Below, one piece after another: positions 1-8,255 of a stretch of DNA of 64,000 bases. The DNA is taken from assembly GCA_020725265.1 (NCBI GenBank), contig DYFK01000001.1:1-64000 (forward strand), in the 5' to 3' direction. A program made the position numbers and the translations under genes. Every line of letters starts with the position of its first letter. The stretch's first letter is position 1. A model generated the notes under the pieces. That model did no database searches and had not been told where the DNA came from. It saw only the letters and a list, made by a program, of their open reading frames with translations. Source of the DNA: Hydrogenophilus sp. (GTDB lineage Bacteria; Pseudomonadota; Gammaproteobacteria; Burkholderiales; Thiobacillaceae).

Positions 1-55
1 CAATCGTCCCAACGTTCACGTGCGGCTTCGTACGCTCGAATTTTTCCTTGGCCAT
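1..55 (-). CDS. tuf: Elongation factor Tu, N-terminal fragment (gene runs off the left edge)
   Basis: The reverse strand from 55 encodes an N-terminus beginning MAKEKFERTKPHVNVGTIG, which is diagnostic of EF-Tu, the GTPase that delivers aminoacyl-tRNA to the ribosome. Only 18 codons are inside the window. It lies directly downstream of tRNA-Tyr, tRNA-Gly and tRNA-Thr on the same strand, the classic tRNA-tufB operon arrangement, and is probably co-transcribed with them. Identity is certain; which of the possible tuf copies this is cannot be decided beyond the tufB-like context. Confidence 0.95.
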   Translation of the reverse strand, partial: MAKEKFERTKPHVNVGTI

Positions 56-102
56 CGTCTATCCCCTAACAAAACGGATCAACAAAAAACAAACACTCAA
101 AC

Positions 103-177
<75 letters not shown>

Positions 178-208
178 AAAAACCTTGCTACTCCAACACC
201 TCAAACCC

Positions 209-282
<74 letters not shown>

Positions 283-326
283 CTGACCGCCTCGCACTCA
301 GGCCGCCGCGCGGCTAATCAATCCTG

Positions 327-411
327 TGGTGGTGGGGGAAGGATTCGAACCTTCGAAGGCAGTGCCGTCAGATTTACAGTCTGATCCCTTTGACCGCTCG
401 GGAACCCCACC
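327..411 (-). tRNA. tRNA-Tyr (anticodon GTA)
   Basis: An 85-nt class II tRNA with a long variable arm is read on the reverse strand. It starts GGTGGGG, has GTA in the context CTGTAAATC, and ends with encoded CCA. It is the first gene of the tRNA-tuf operon, only about a dozen bases downstream of a near-consensus promoter. Confidence 0.96.
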
Positions 412-423
412 GGAAAGCGCGGC

Positions 424-452
424 ATTATCGCGACACGAAAGACGGATGTCAA
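424..452 (-). promoter_or_regulatory. Sigma-70 promoter of the tRNA-Tyr/Gly/Thr-tuf operon
   Basis: On the reverse strand a perfect -35 TTGACA (447-452) is separated by 17 bases from -10 GATAAT (424-429). The bases after it (GCCGCGC) form a GC-rich discriminator, as is typical of stringently controlled stable-RNA promoters. The -35 box directly abuts the ychF stop codon (453-455). The assignment is by motif only. Confidence 0.8.
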
Positions 453-1544
453 TCAGACATTGAACAAGAAATTCATGACATCGCTATCCCGGACCACATA
501 TTCCTTGCCTTCGGAGCGCATCTTTCCGGCTTCCTTGGCGCCTTGTTCGCCACCATGGGCAATGAAGTCTTCATAAGCAATGGTCTGCGCGCGGATGAAG
601 CCGCGCTCGAAGTCGGTATGGATGACTCCCGCCGCGTTCGGCGCGGTATCGCCCTTGTGGATGGTCCAGGCACGCACTTCCTTCACCCCCGCCGTGAAGT
701 AGGTTTGCAGCCCCAACAGATCATAGCCGGCGCGAATCAGGCGATTGAGGCCAGGTTCGTGCAACCCCATGGCCTCCAGGAAATCCGCCTTGTCCGCCTC
801 GTCCAGGGTGGCGATCTCGGCTTCGATGGCGGCGCACAACGCCACCACTGGCGCCCCCTCGCCCTCGGCTAACGCGCGCAAGCGATCGAGATGCGGATTT
901 CCCTCGAACCCATCCTCGGCGACGTTGGCCACATACATGGCCGGCTTGATCGTCATCAGGCACAGGGGCGCCAGCAACGCCTTGTCGTCATCCGACAGCT
1001 TCAGGCTCCGGGCGGGCCTGGCTTCATTCAGGTGAGGCAACAGACGATCATAGACCGCCACCAGCCTTTGGGCTTCCTTGTCACCGGCCCGGGCCTTCTT
1101 GACGTCCCGGGCATGGGCCTTCTCGACCGTGGCTAGATCCGCCAGCGCCAGTTCGGTGCCGATCACTTCGATATCGGAGATGGGATCGACCCGACCAGCC
1201 ACGTGCACGACGTTATCATCCTCGAAGCAGCGCACGACATTGACGATGGCATCGGTCTCACGGATGTTGGCGAGGAACTGGTTGCCCAATCCCTCGCCCT
1301 TGGAGGCTCCCGCCACCAGCCCGGCGATATCGACGAACTCCACGATGGCCGGCACGACCCGCTGCGGTTTCACGACTTCCGCAAGTTTTCGCAGGCGCGG
1401 ATCAGGCACCTCCACCACGCCGACGTTCGGTTCGATGGTGCAGAAAGGGTAGTTCTCCGCCGCGATACCCGCCTTGGTGAGCGCGTTGAACAAAGTGGAT
1501 TTGCCGACGTTGGGCAGGCCGACGATGCCGCATTTGAGACTCAT
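453..1544 (-). CDS. ychF: Ribosome-binding ATPase YchF (Obg-like)
   Basis: The 363-residue product matches the usual YchF length. It has a P-loop GLPNVGKS at about residues 9-16, DIAGL as G3 near residue 70, and NVAE at about 199-202 in place of the GTPase NKxD motif; that change is what makes YchF prefer ATP. A C-terminal TGS domain follows ([13 protein letters not shown] region). The reading frame stays open further upstream, but the start at 1544 is chosen because MSLKCGIVG is the conserved N-terminus and its ATG overlaps the pth stop as ATGA. It is the last gene of the pth-ychF pair, and the family is linked to ribosome quality and stress responses. Confidence 0.96.
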   Translation of the reverse strand: MSLKCGIVGLPNVGKSTLFNALTKAGIAAENYPFCTIEPNVGVVEVPDPRLRKLAEVVKPQRVVPAIVEFVDIAGLVAGASKGEGLGNQFLANIRETDAIVNVVRCFEDDNVVHVAGRVDPISDIEVIGTELALADLATVEKAHARDVKKARAGDKEAQRLVAVYDRLLPHLNEARPARSLKLSDDDKALLAPLCLMTIKPAMYVANVAEDGFEGNPHLDRLRALAEGEGAPVVALCAAIEAEIATLDEADKADFLEAMGLHEPGLNRLIRAGYDLLGLQTYFTAGVKEVRAWTIHKGDTAPNAAGVIHTDFERGFIRAQTIAYEDFIAHGGEQGAKEAGKMRSEGKEYVVRDSDVMNFLFNV

Positions 1545-2149
1545 GATTTCTCCGGTGACGCCTTGAGTATGGCGGAGGGGTTGGTATTGGCCGATTTGAT
1601 GGCGGCGTTCCAATCGCCTTTTTCGATCAAGGGCCACAGATCCAGCGCCCGCTCAACAGCGAGGTCGATGGGGGGTTGCTCCTCCCGCCGTGGCGGTTTC
1701 AGCACGTAGTTGGCCACCTCGTTGCGATCCCCCGGGTGACCGATACCAATGCGCAGGCGCCAGTAGTCCTGGGTGCCCAAATGGGCCGTGATGTTCCTGA
1801 GCCCGTTATGCCCTCCCGGACCACCACCGAACTTGAGCCGCAATTGCCCGGGAGGAATATCCAGTTCGTCATGAGCCACCAGCACTGACGCGGGCGGGAT
1901 CCGATGAAAACCGGCCAGCGCGGCAACCGCCTGACCGGAACGATTCATGAAGGTCTGCGGCAGCAGGAACCAGAGCCGATGCGCGCGCGCCTGGCCGACC
2001 AGGCCATGAAAGCGGGACTCCATCGCCAGAGGCGCGTCCAGACGGGCCGCCAGCCGCTCCGTCCACCAGAACCCTGCGTTGTGACGTGTATCGGCGTAAT
2101 CCCGGCCGGGATTTCCCAGGCCGACAATCAAACGAATCGGTTCGGTCAT
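1541..2149 (-). CDS. pth: Peptidyl-tRNA hydrolase
   Basis: The 202-residue product cleaves peptidyl-tRNAs released prematurely from ribosomes. Visible hallmarks are GLGNPG at about residues 10-15 with the conserved Asn13, the catalytic His23 in TRHNAGF, the HDELDIPPG motif, and [12 protein letters not shown]. It is translationally coupled to ychF through an ATGA overlap. rplY lies upstream on the same strand but is separated by a strong terminator, so pth-ychF probably has its own promoter or depends on readthrough. Confidence 0.96.
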   Translation of the reverse strand: MTEPIRLIVGLGNPGRDYADTRHNAGFWWTERLAARLDAPLAMESRFHGLVGQARAHRLWFLLPQTFMNRSGQAVAALAGFHRIPPASVLVAHDELDIPPGQLRLKFGGGPGGHNGLRNITAHLGTQDYWRLRIGIGHPGDRNEVANYVLKPPRREEQPPIDLAVERALDLWPLIEKGDWNAAIKSANTNPSAILKASPEKS

Positions 2150-2184
2150 GTACGAATCAGCGCGCCAGATATGGGGCCTGTCGA

Positions 2185-2221
2185 TAAAAAAGACTTCGCC
2201 GGCGCATGGCCGGCGAAGTCT
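2185..2221 (-). terminator. Rho-independent terminator after rplY
   Basis: Read on the reverse strand, a 13-bp perfect stem (AGACTTCGCCGGC and its complement) with a short loop spans 2191-2221 and is followed by a run of six T (2185-2190). It falls in the rplY-pth gap. Confidence 0.9.
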
Positions 2222-2266
2222 ACCGGTTCCGGCCTCCGCCGATGCGGCGGGGCCGCCCGGGCCGAA

Positions 2267-2878
2267 TCAGGACTGAGCCTCGCCCTCGCCCTCGCCGGCT
2301 GCACCACCACCACGAACCGCGAGGATGTTGACCACGCCCTGATCCTCGCCACGCGCCAGAGCTCCGCACTCGACCCCCTCGGGCAGACGCAGTTCGGACA
2401 GATGCACCGTACGACCAGCCTCCAGATTGGCCAGATCCACCTCGATGTATTCAGGCAGGGCGCCTGGCAGACACAGAACATCGACCTCGGTCAGGATGTG
2501 GTTGACCACGCCGCCCGCAAGCTTGACGCCAGGCGCGATCTCGGCGTTGATGAAGTGCAGCGGCACCTTCATGTGAATCTTCTGGCCGGCATCGACGCGC
2601 TGGAAGTCGACATGAAGCACCAGCGGCTTGTAGGGGTGCATCTGGTAATCACGCAGCAGCACCGGCTCGGCCGCGCCGTCGAGCAGCAGGGTGAGCACGG
2701 AGGAATGGAACGCCTCGTTCTTCAGGCCGAAGTAGAGTTCCTTGTGGTCCAGATCGATCGCCTGGGCATCCTTGCCGGCACCATAAACGATACCCGGCAC
2801 CCGGCCGGCGCGACGCAGGCGGCGGCTCGCTCCGGTGCCCTGCGCATCACGCTTGCCCGCATTGATTTCGATTTTCAT
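2267..2878 (-). CDS. rplY: 50S ribosomal protein L25/general stress protein Ctc
   Basis: The product binds 5S rRNA in the large subunit. The N-terminal L25 domain ([29 protein letters not shown] region) is followed by the TL5/CTC-type C-terminal domain and a short Gly/Glu-rich acidic tail, giving 203 residues. This is the long L25 form rather than the 94-residue E. coli form. Two ATG codons are adjacent (2881 and 2878). AGGAG lies three bases before the first and six before the second, which favours 2878. It follows prs on the same strand with a gap of about 70 bases, the common prs-rplY-pth-ychF order, and ends at a strong terminator. Confidence 0.95.
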   Translation of the reverse strand: MKIEINAGKRDAQGTGASRRLRRAGRVPGIVYGAGKDAQAIDLDHKELYFGLKNEAFHSSVLTLLLDGAAEPVLLRDYQMHPYKPLVLHVDFQRVDAGQKIHMKVPLHFINAEIAPGVKLAGGVVNHILTEVDVLCLPGALPEYIEVDLANLEAGRTVHLSELRLPEGVECGALARGEDQGVVNILAVRGGGAAGEGEGEAQS

Positions 2879-2946
2879 CATGCACTCCTAACAGTTCGAA
2901 AAAACCGCCCGCGACCAGGCGGCCATGCTGAAACCGTTGCCCAGCG

Positions 2947-3897
2947 TCATTCACTGAACAACGAACTTACGGAATCCTCATCACTGATCCGGCGGATGGT
3001 CTCCGCCATCAGGTTGGCGACCGACAGCTGACGGATCCTGGAACTCGACCGAGCATCATCCCGCAGCGGGATGGTATCGGTCACGACCAGCTCGTCGAGC
3101 GCGGAATTGTTGACGCGCTCGACCGCGCTGCCGGACAGCACGGCATGGGTACAATACGCCACCACACGGTTGGCGCCATGCTCCTTGAGCGCGCTGGCCG
3201 CCTCGCACAGGGTATTGGCGGTATCGACCATGTCATCCATGATCAGACAGGTTCGATCCTTGACGTCTCCGATGATGTTCATGACCTTCGCGACATTGGG
3301 CTTGGGCCGGCGCTTGTCGATGATCGCCAGGTCACACTCCAGTCGCTTGGCCACCGCGCGCGCGCGCACCACGCCACCGACATCGGGCGAAACGACGATC
3401 AGATCCCGGTAGTTCTGTTTCCAGATGTCCCCCATCAGGATGGGCGTGGAATAGATGTTGTCGACCGGAATGTCGAAAAAGCCCTGGATCTGGTCGGAGT
3501 GCAGATCCATGGTCAGCACCCGGTTGACGCCGACCACGGTAAGCATGTCGGCGACCACGCGCGCCGTGATTGGCACGCGCGCCGAACGCACGCGGCGATC
3601 CTGACGGGCGTAGCCGAAATAGGGGATGGCGGCGGTAATGCGGCCGGCGGAAGCGCGACGCAAGGCGTCGACCATCAGCATGATTTCCATCAGGCTGTCA
3701 TTGGTCGGCTCGCACGTCGACTGGAGCACGAAGACATCCTTGCCACGCACATTCTCGAGGATCTCGACATTGACCTCACCATCGGAAAAACGTCCGACGG
3801 TGGCGCGCCCCATGCGAATGTTGAGGTGCCGAGCAACATCCTCGGCGAGCTTGGGATGCGCGTTGCCAGTGAACACCATCAAGCTGTCATATGCCAT
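2947..3897 (-). CDS. prs: Ribose-phosphate pyrophosphokinase (PRPP synthetase)
   Basis: This 316-residue enzyme makes PRPP from ribose-5-phosphate and ATP for nucleotide, His, Trp and NAD synthesis. Visible motifs are [10 protein letters not shown], the flexible-loop FGYARQDR, the [12 protein letters not shown] region, and the PRPP-binding loop [12 protein letters not shown]. Length and order match class I Prs. It is in a same-strand run lolB-ispE-tRNA-Gln-prs-rplY, as in many beta- and gammaproteobacteria. Confidence 0.97.
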   Translation of the reverse strand: MAYDSLMVFTGNAHPKLAEDVARHLNIRMGRATVGRFSDGEVNVEILENVRGKDVFVLQSTCEPTNDSLMEIMLMVDALRRASAGRITAAIPYFGYARQDRRVRSARVPITARVVADMLTVVGVNRVLTMDLHSDQIQGFFDIPVDNIYSTPILMGDIWKQNYRDLIVVSPDVGGVVRARAVAKRLECDLAIIDKRRPKPNVAKVMNIIGDVKDRTCLIMDDMVDTANTLCEAASALKEHGANRVVAYCTHAVLSGSAVERVNNSALDELVVTDTIPLRDDARSSSRIRQLSVANLMAETIRRISDEDSVSSLFSE

Positions 3898-4001
3898 CGA
3901 TAACCCCTGCCCGGACGCCGCGCGCCGATCAATCCATCCGAAACAAAAATGCGTGCAGCCCTCGCCGCACGCTTCGCGCCTTCGCCTGGAAGGCCATTAT
4001 C

Positions 4002-4076
4002 TGGCTGGGGAGGTAGGGATCGAACCTACGAATGCCGGAATCAAAATCCGGTGCCTTACCACTTGGCGACTCCCCA
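4002..4076 (-). tRNA. tRNA-Gln (anticodon TTG)
   Basis: A 75-nt cloverleaf on the reverse strand begins TGGGGAG, carries TTG in ATTTTGATT, and ends with GCCA including an encoded CCA. It sits between ispE and prs, 14 bases after the ispE stop, and is probably processed from the ispE-prs transcript. Confidence 0.96.
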
Positions 4077-4090
4077 ATTCAGTCGGGACA

Positions 4091-4942
4091 TCAATCCGCG
4101 TGATCGAACAGCGGATGCTGATCGATGCCCTCGGCGACAAACCCGCTCATATGACCCGGGCGCGCGTCAAAAACCGACACCGCCTGATCTCGATCAGGGA
4201 AAGCCGCGAATACACAGCCCCCCGAACCGGTCATGCGCGCGTCACCCCGAGTCCCGAGCCAAGCCAGGGACTCGGCGATTTCGGGATGAAGCGCACTGGC
4301 GATGGGCTCGAGATCGTTATGCCCAATGCCATCGAAGAGGGCCGCGATTTTGATCGACGGCGTATCCCGTGTCAATCCTGGATTCGAAAAGATCGCGGGT
4401 GTGGAGACATGGACCGGTGGCGTCAGCACCACATAAACGGCCGGCGCCGGCGTCCATGGCGTCAGTCGTTCGCCGATACCTTCGGCGAAGGCGCTACGTC
4501 CGAACAGGAAGACCGGGACGTCGGCCCCCAACTCCAGGCCCAGCGGGAGCAGTTCAGCCCGCGTCAGGTCAAGTCGCCACAAGCGATTGAGCGCGAGCAG
4601 GACAGTCGCGGCATCCGAACTGCCCCCACCCAGCCCCCCGCCAAGCGGCAACCGCTTGATCAGGCGGATATCCGCCCCCAGACGGCTGCCAGTACGCGCC
4701 CGCAGCAGATGCGCGGCCCGCCAGCACAGATCGCTCTCCGGCGGCACACCCGGCAACGGCGAAAGCAGCCGGATCCGTCCATCGGACCGGGATTGAATAT
4801 CGATCTCGTCGCCATGATCGAGAAAGCGAAACACCGTTTCGAGCAAATGATAGCCATCCGCCCTGCGGCCGATCACGTGCAGGAAAAGGTTGAGCTTGGC
4901 GGGGGCCGGATAGCGGCTGCCCTCGATCTGGCGTGGATTCAA
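4091..4942 (-). CDS. ispE: 4-diphosphocytidyl-2-C-methyl-D-erythritol kinase
   Basis: This is the fourth enzyme of the MEP isoprenoid pathway, an ATP-dependent kinase of the GHMP family. The N-terminal PAPAKLNLFL and the glycine-rich GHMP loop (LGGGLGGGSSDAA, about residues 100-112) are clear. The frame is open upstream to 5062, but the conserved part begins just after 4942. There a TTG overlaps the lolB stop as TTGA and gives 283 residues, the same length as E. coli IspE. The TTG start is inferred from overlap and length, not from a strong ribosome-binding site. Confidence 0.92.
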   Translation of the reverse strand: MNPRQIEGSRYPAPAKLNLFLHVIGRRADGYHLLETVFRFLDHGDEIDIQSRSDGRIRLLSPLPGVPPESDLCWRAAHLLRARTGSRLGADIRLIKRLPLGGGLGGGSSDAATVLLALNRLWRLDLTRAELLPLGLELGADVPVFLFGRSAFAEGIGERLTPWTPAPAVYVVLTPPVHVSTPAIFSNPGLTRDTPSIKIAALFDGIGHNDLEPIASALHPEIAESLAWLGTRGDARMTGSGGCVFAAFPDRDQAVSVFDARPGHMSGFVAEGIDQHPLFDHAD

Positions 4943-5532
4943 GGCATGTCCCAGAGATCGACCACCAGACGGACATCGAGCGTTTCGCCCCGACGCGCGA
5001 CCAACCGCCCCGGCATGTCCCGCCCGGCCACCCGCGCGTAACGACTGAACTCGATCCGCCAACCGTCCTGCTCAAGCACGCCGAGCCGACCAACTTCGTC
5101 CGCCTGCGCGCGATAAACGGCGCCCGGGCGAGGATGGCCGACCACCCACCAGCCCAGACCACGAACGGGCAAATCCAGACCCAGCACCCGGCGCGCCAGG
5201 CTGTCGGCGTCGGCGGCCCGATGAGCGCGTCCTTGCGCGTCAACCAGCTCGACACCATCGGCGGCACCACGAAGCTCCGCCACGCCCTGACCGAGCGGCG
5301 TGCGCAGCAGCAATTCCTCGCCACGCGCGTCGCGCCGCCAAACCAGGCCGCCGGAAAACGACTCCTGTTCCGCCTTGACGGAAATCCGCCCCTCCAGCCG
5401 GAAGGATGCCGGCGGCTCGACCTGGGGTCGCCAGATCGTGGCCTTGGGGATCTGCGCGCAGCCACTCAGCAACAGCAGGCCGGACAATCCCCACGCCAGG
5501 GACATCCGCCTCGCCGGGTGACGGACGGGCAT
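4939..5532 (-). CDS. lolB: Outer-membrane lipoprotein receptor LolB
   Basis: LolB accepts lipoproteins from LolA and inserts them into the outer membrane. The 197-residue product has a lipoprotein signal with lipobox LLSGC near residue 22, then the LolB core (SFRLEGRISVKAEQESFSG region and a VWRRD strand). The start at 5532 overlaps the stop of the upstream TPR gene as ATGA. It lies directly before ispE, the standard lolB-ispE-prs order. Confidence 0.93.
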   Translation of the reverse strand: MPVRHPARRMSLAWGLSGLLLLSGCAQIPKATIWRPQVEPPASFRLEGRISVKAEQESFSGGLVWRRDARGEELLLRTPLGQGVAELRGAADGVELVDAQGRAHRAADADSLARRVLGLDLPVRGLGWWVVGHPRPGAVYRAQADEVGRLGVLEQDGWRIEFSRYARVAGRDMPGRLVARRGETLDVRLVVDLWDMP

Positions 5533-7229
5533 CAAGGCATCAGGCGCGAGGTGGTTTCGCGCAGGCTTTCGCTGTCGGGATGCAATTTCAGCGAGCTGTC
5601 CCAGACCCGGCGGGCTTCCTCGTGTTCGCCCAATTTCCAGAGCACCTCGCCCAGATGCGCGGCGATCTCGGGGTCCGGTTTGCCGGCATGCGCGCGGCGC
5701 AGATAATCGACGGCCTCGTTCAGGCGTCCCAGCCTGTACAACGCCCACCCCATGCTGTCCTGGATGAACGCGTCATCAGGCGCCAGGCTGATCGCGACCT
5801 CCAGCAACTTGATCGCTTCGTCGAGACGCGTGGTCCGGTCGGCCAGGGTATAGCCGAGCGCATTGTAGGCGTGCGCGTAATCCGGGCGCAGTTCGATCAA
5901 CCGACGCAGATCGGTTTCGAGCACATCGAGGCGATCCAGCTTTTCCGCCGCCATCGCCCGGTCGTACAACAACTCCGGCGTGTCCGGGTAATTCCGCAGA
6001 CCTTCGCTGAGCAAGTCGAAAACCACCTGGAAATTGCCAGTCTCGCGCTCGATCTGGGCGACCGCCTGCAATACCTGGATGCGCTCGCCATCATCCTCGG
6101 TGCTCAGGGATTTCAACCAGCCACGCGCCTCGTCGAGCCGGCCAAGCTTCGCCAGCGCAACGGCGACCCGTAGTTGCGCGTCGAAATGCTGACGCCCCTT
6201 GTCGATCGAGCGATACCAGGTCAAAGCATCATTGAAATCGTTCCTGGCCTCGGCCAGCTGCCCAAGGTAGTAACGGACATTCCCCTCATCCGGATGCTTC
6301 AATTCCAGTGCTTTGAGGAGGCTGGCGCGCGCGCTTTCCAGATCGTTCGTCTGCAATGCCACGAGGCCGATGGAAAAATGCGTCTCCGGATTATCCGGAC
6401 GCTCCTGGGCAAGCGCCTCGAACTGGACTCGGGATTCCTGATAACGCGCCGCGCGCGCGAGCTGTCGCGCATAGGCCAGTCGGACCTCGCGCGCGCCCGG
6501 CTCGGTCGCCAGGAAATCCCTGAAAAAATCGAGCAGATCAGCTTCCTCGCCGGTCTGTTGCAGGATCTGGGCCTTGAGCAGGGCGGCGGATTCCCACCCC
6601 GGCTTCAATCTCAAAGCCTCGTCGAGTGCCGCGAGCGCGCGTGGCCAGTTGGCCGCCTGCAGGGCCGCCTGAGCGACCGCGTAACGCGCTTCCGGCATGG
6701 CCGGAAAACCGGTGGCAAGCTCAGAGATCAGGTCGAGCACCACCTGTTTGTCCTTGTGACGGGCAAGCAGGCCATGCAGCTGCAGGAAAGGCTCGCCGCC
6801 CTTCCCGGTCTTGATCCAGGACTCCAGATAAGGCTTGGCTTCCGCCGCCCGACCACCGCCGACCAGCAGGGAAACCAGGGTCTGCAATGCTTTTGGCGCG
6901 TCCGGTTCGAGCTGATGCCAAAGCCTGGCATTCCGCAAGGCCAGTTCCGGTTGGCGGGCATACAACGCGAGCTCAGTCGCCCGACGGGCGACCCGGGCAT
7001 CCTTGGTACGCTCCGCCAGATCAGTGAACGCCTCGGCGGACAGCCGCAAGTCTCCGCGCTGGCTGGCGATCTCACCAAGCAGGAATTGATAGAGCACCTG
7101 CTCGGTGAGCCCGGCCTTCCCAGCGGCCGGAGCAGCGGCGACCCTCTCCGCCGGCCCGGAGTTCGGCGAATGGGCGCAGGCGGACAGGGAAACCGCCAAC
7201 AGGGCGATGCAGAGAGGCTTGGCGTTCAT
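5532..7229 (-). CDS. Tetratricopeptide-repeat lipoprotein
   Basis: The 565-residue product begins with a lipoprotein signal peptide (MNAKPLCIALLAVSLSAC, lipobox LSAC) and is then almost entirely TPR-like helical repeats. Clear units are ETHFSIGLVALQTNDLESA, AYNALGYTLADRT and IQDSMGWALYRLGRLNEA. It should be an outer-membrane-anchored periplasmic scaffold. Similar large TPR proteins precede lolB in many betaproteobacteria. Translation is coupled to lolB by an ATGA overlap. The start at 7229 is preferred over 7253 because it gives a compact signal peptide. No specific function can be assigned. Confidence 0.88.
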   Translation of the reverse strand: MNAKPLCIALLAVSLSACAHSPNSGPAERVAAAPAAGKAGLTEQVLYQFLLGEIASQRGDLRLSAEAFTDLAERTKDARVARRATELALYARQPELALRNARLWHQLEPDAPKALQTLVSLLVGGGRAAEAKPYLESWIKTGKGGEPFLQLHGLLARHKDKQVVLDLISELATGFPAMPEARYAVAQAALQAANWPRALAALDEALRLKPGWESAALLKAQILQQTGEEADLLDFFRDFLATEPGAREVRLAYARQLARAARYQESRVQFEALAQERPDNPETHFSIGLVALQTNDLESARASLLKALELKHPDEGNVRYYLGQLAEARNDFNDALTWYRSIDKGRQHFDAQLRVAVALAKLGRLDEARGWLKSLSTEDDGERIQVLQAVAQIERETGNFQVVFDLLSEGLRNYPDTPELLYDRAMAAEKLDRLDVLETDLRRLIELRPDYAHAYNALGYTLADRTTRLDEAIKLLEVAISLAPDDAFIQDSMGWALYRLGRLNEAVDYLRRAHAGKPDPEIAAHLGEVLWKLGEHEEARRVWDSSLKLHPDSESLRETTSRLMP

Positions 7230-7346
7230 GATGTCATCCAGTGATGGCGGCACGGCATGCCGTGATGGTCCCGGGATTATGCTAGACCGCTCACACCGAG
7301 GAAAGTTACCCGGTTACCATGCCTCACCCAACGACCCCGCGCGTCC

Positions 7347-8162
7347 ATGCCCGAACTCCCCGAAGTCGAAACCGTCAGGCGCGGTCTGATCCCGCACCTG
7401 CGCGACCGCGCCTTGCTCGGCGCGCGCGTGCGCGAACCAAGGTTGCGCTGGCCAGTGCCCGGCGACCTCGACGCGCGGCTGCGCGGTCAGTCCATCCAAG
7501 ATCTCGACCGGCGCGGCAAATACCTGTTGTTCCGGCTGGATCGGGGCACCCTGCTCTGTCATCTGGGCATGTCCGGCAGTTTCCGGCTGACACCGGCCAC
7601 CCAGACGCCGGAGAAACATGACCATCTCGATCTGCTGCTCGAAGACGACCGCGTGCTGCGCTACCGAGATCCCCGCCGCTTTGGCGCGGTACTCTGGTGC
7701 GAGCACCCCGAACTTCACCCCCTGCTCGCCCATCTGGGCATCGAACCGCTCGACACCGGTTTCGACGGCGCCGTCCTCCATGCGCTCTGTCATGAACGCA
7801 CCAGCCCGATCAAATCGGTGATCATGGACGCGCGCCTCTTGGTTGGCGTCGGCAACATCTATGCCAATGAAGCCCTGTTCCACGCCGGGATCGACCCTCG
7901 TCTGGCCGCCGGCCGGCTGTCGCGCCCTCGCGCCGGCAAACTCGCCGACGCGATCCGCGCCACCTTGACCCGGGCCATCGCCGCCGGCGGCAGTAGTTTG
8001 CGCGATTTCGTCGACGGGCACGGCAATCCCGGCTATTTCCAGCAAAGCTACTTTGTCTATGGCCGCGCGGGAGCGCCCTGCCGAGCCTGCGGCACACCGA
8101 TCCGTCAGTCACGCCAGAACAACCGCTCCACTTTCCATTGCCCGGTCTGCCAACGGCGTTGA
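7347..8162 (+). CDS. mutM: Formamidopyrimidine-DNA glycosylase
   Basis: This bifunctional glycosylase/AP lyase removes 8-oxoguanine and FaPy. The product of 271 residues has the invariant N-terminus MPELPEVET (catalytic Pro after Met removal, then Glu), the conserved Lys in RRGKYLLF, and a C-terminal zinc finger (CRACG ... CPVC). It is divergent from the TPR lipoprotein gene with a gap of about 117 bases. Confidence 0.97.
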   Translation: MPELPEVETVRRGLIPHLRDRALLGARVREPRLRWPVPGDLDARLRGQSIQDLDRRGKYLLFRLDRGTLLCHLGMSGSFRLTPATQTPEKHDHLDLLLEDDRVLRYRDPRRFGAVLWCEHPELHPLLAHLGIEPLDTGFDGAVLHALCHERTSPIKSVIMDARLLVGVGNIYANEALFHAGIDPRLAAGRLSRPRAGKLADAIRATLTRAIAAGGSSLRDFVDGHGNPGYFQQSYFVYGRAGAPCRACGTPIRQSRQNNRSTFHCPVCQRR

Positions 8163-8255
8163 GCGGTCGGTCTTGCCCCCTTCCCGGACAAGGGTGATGT
8201 GCTACATTGCTGCCGTTCGCCCCATGCCCGCGTGGACACGCGCCAGAGGATAACG

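Noticed and set aside
1545-1637. N-terminal extension of YchF
   Set aside because: The extra residues lie inside pth and are not part of the conserved protein; the ATG at 1544 overlaps the pth stop.
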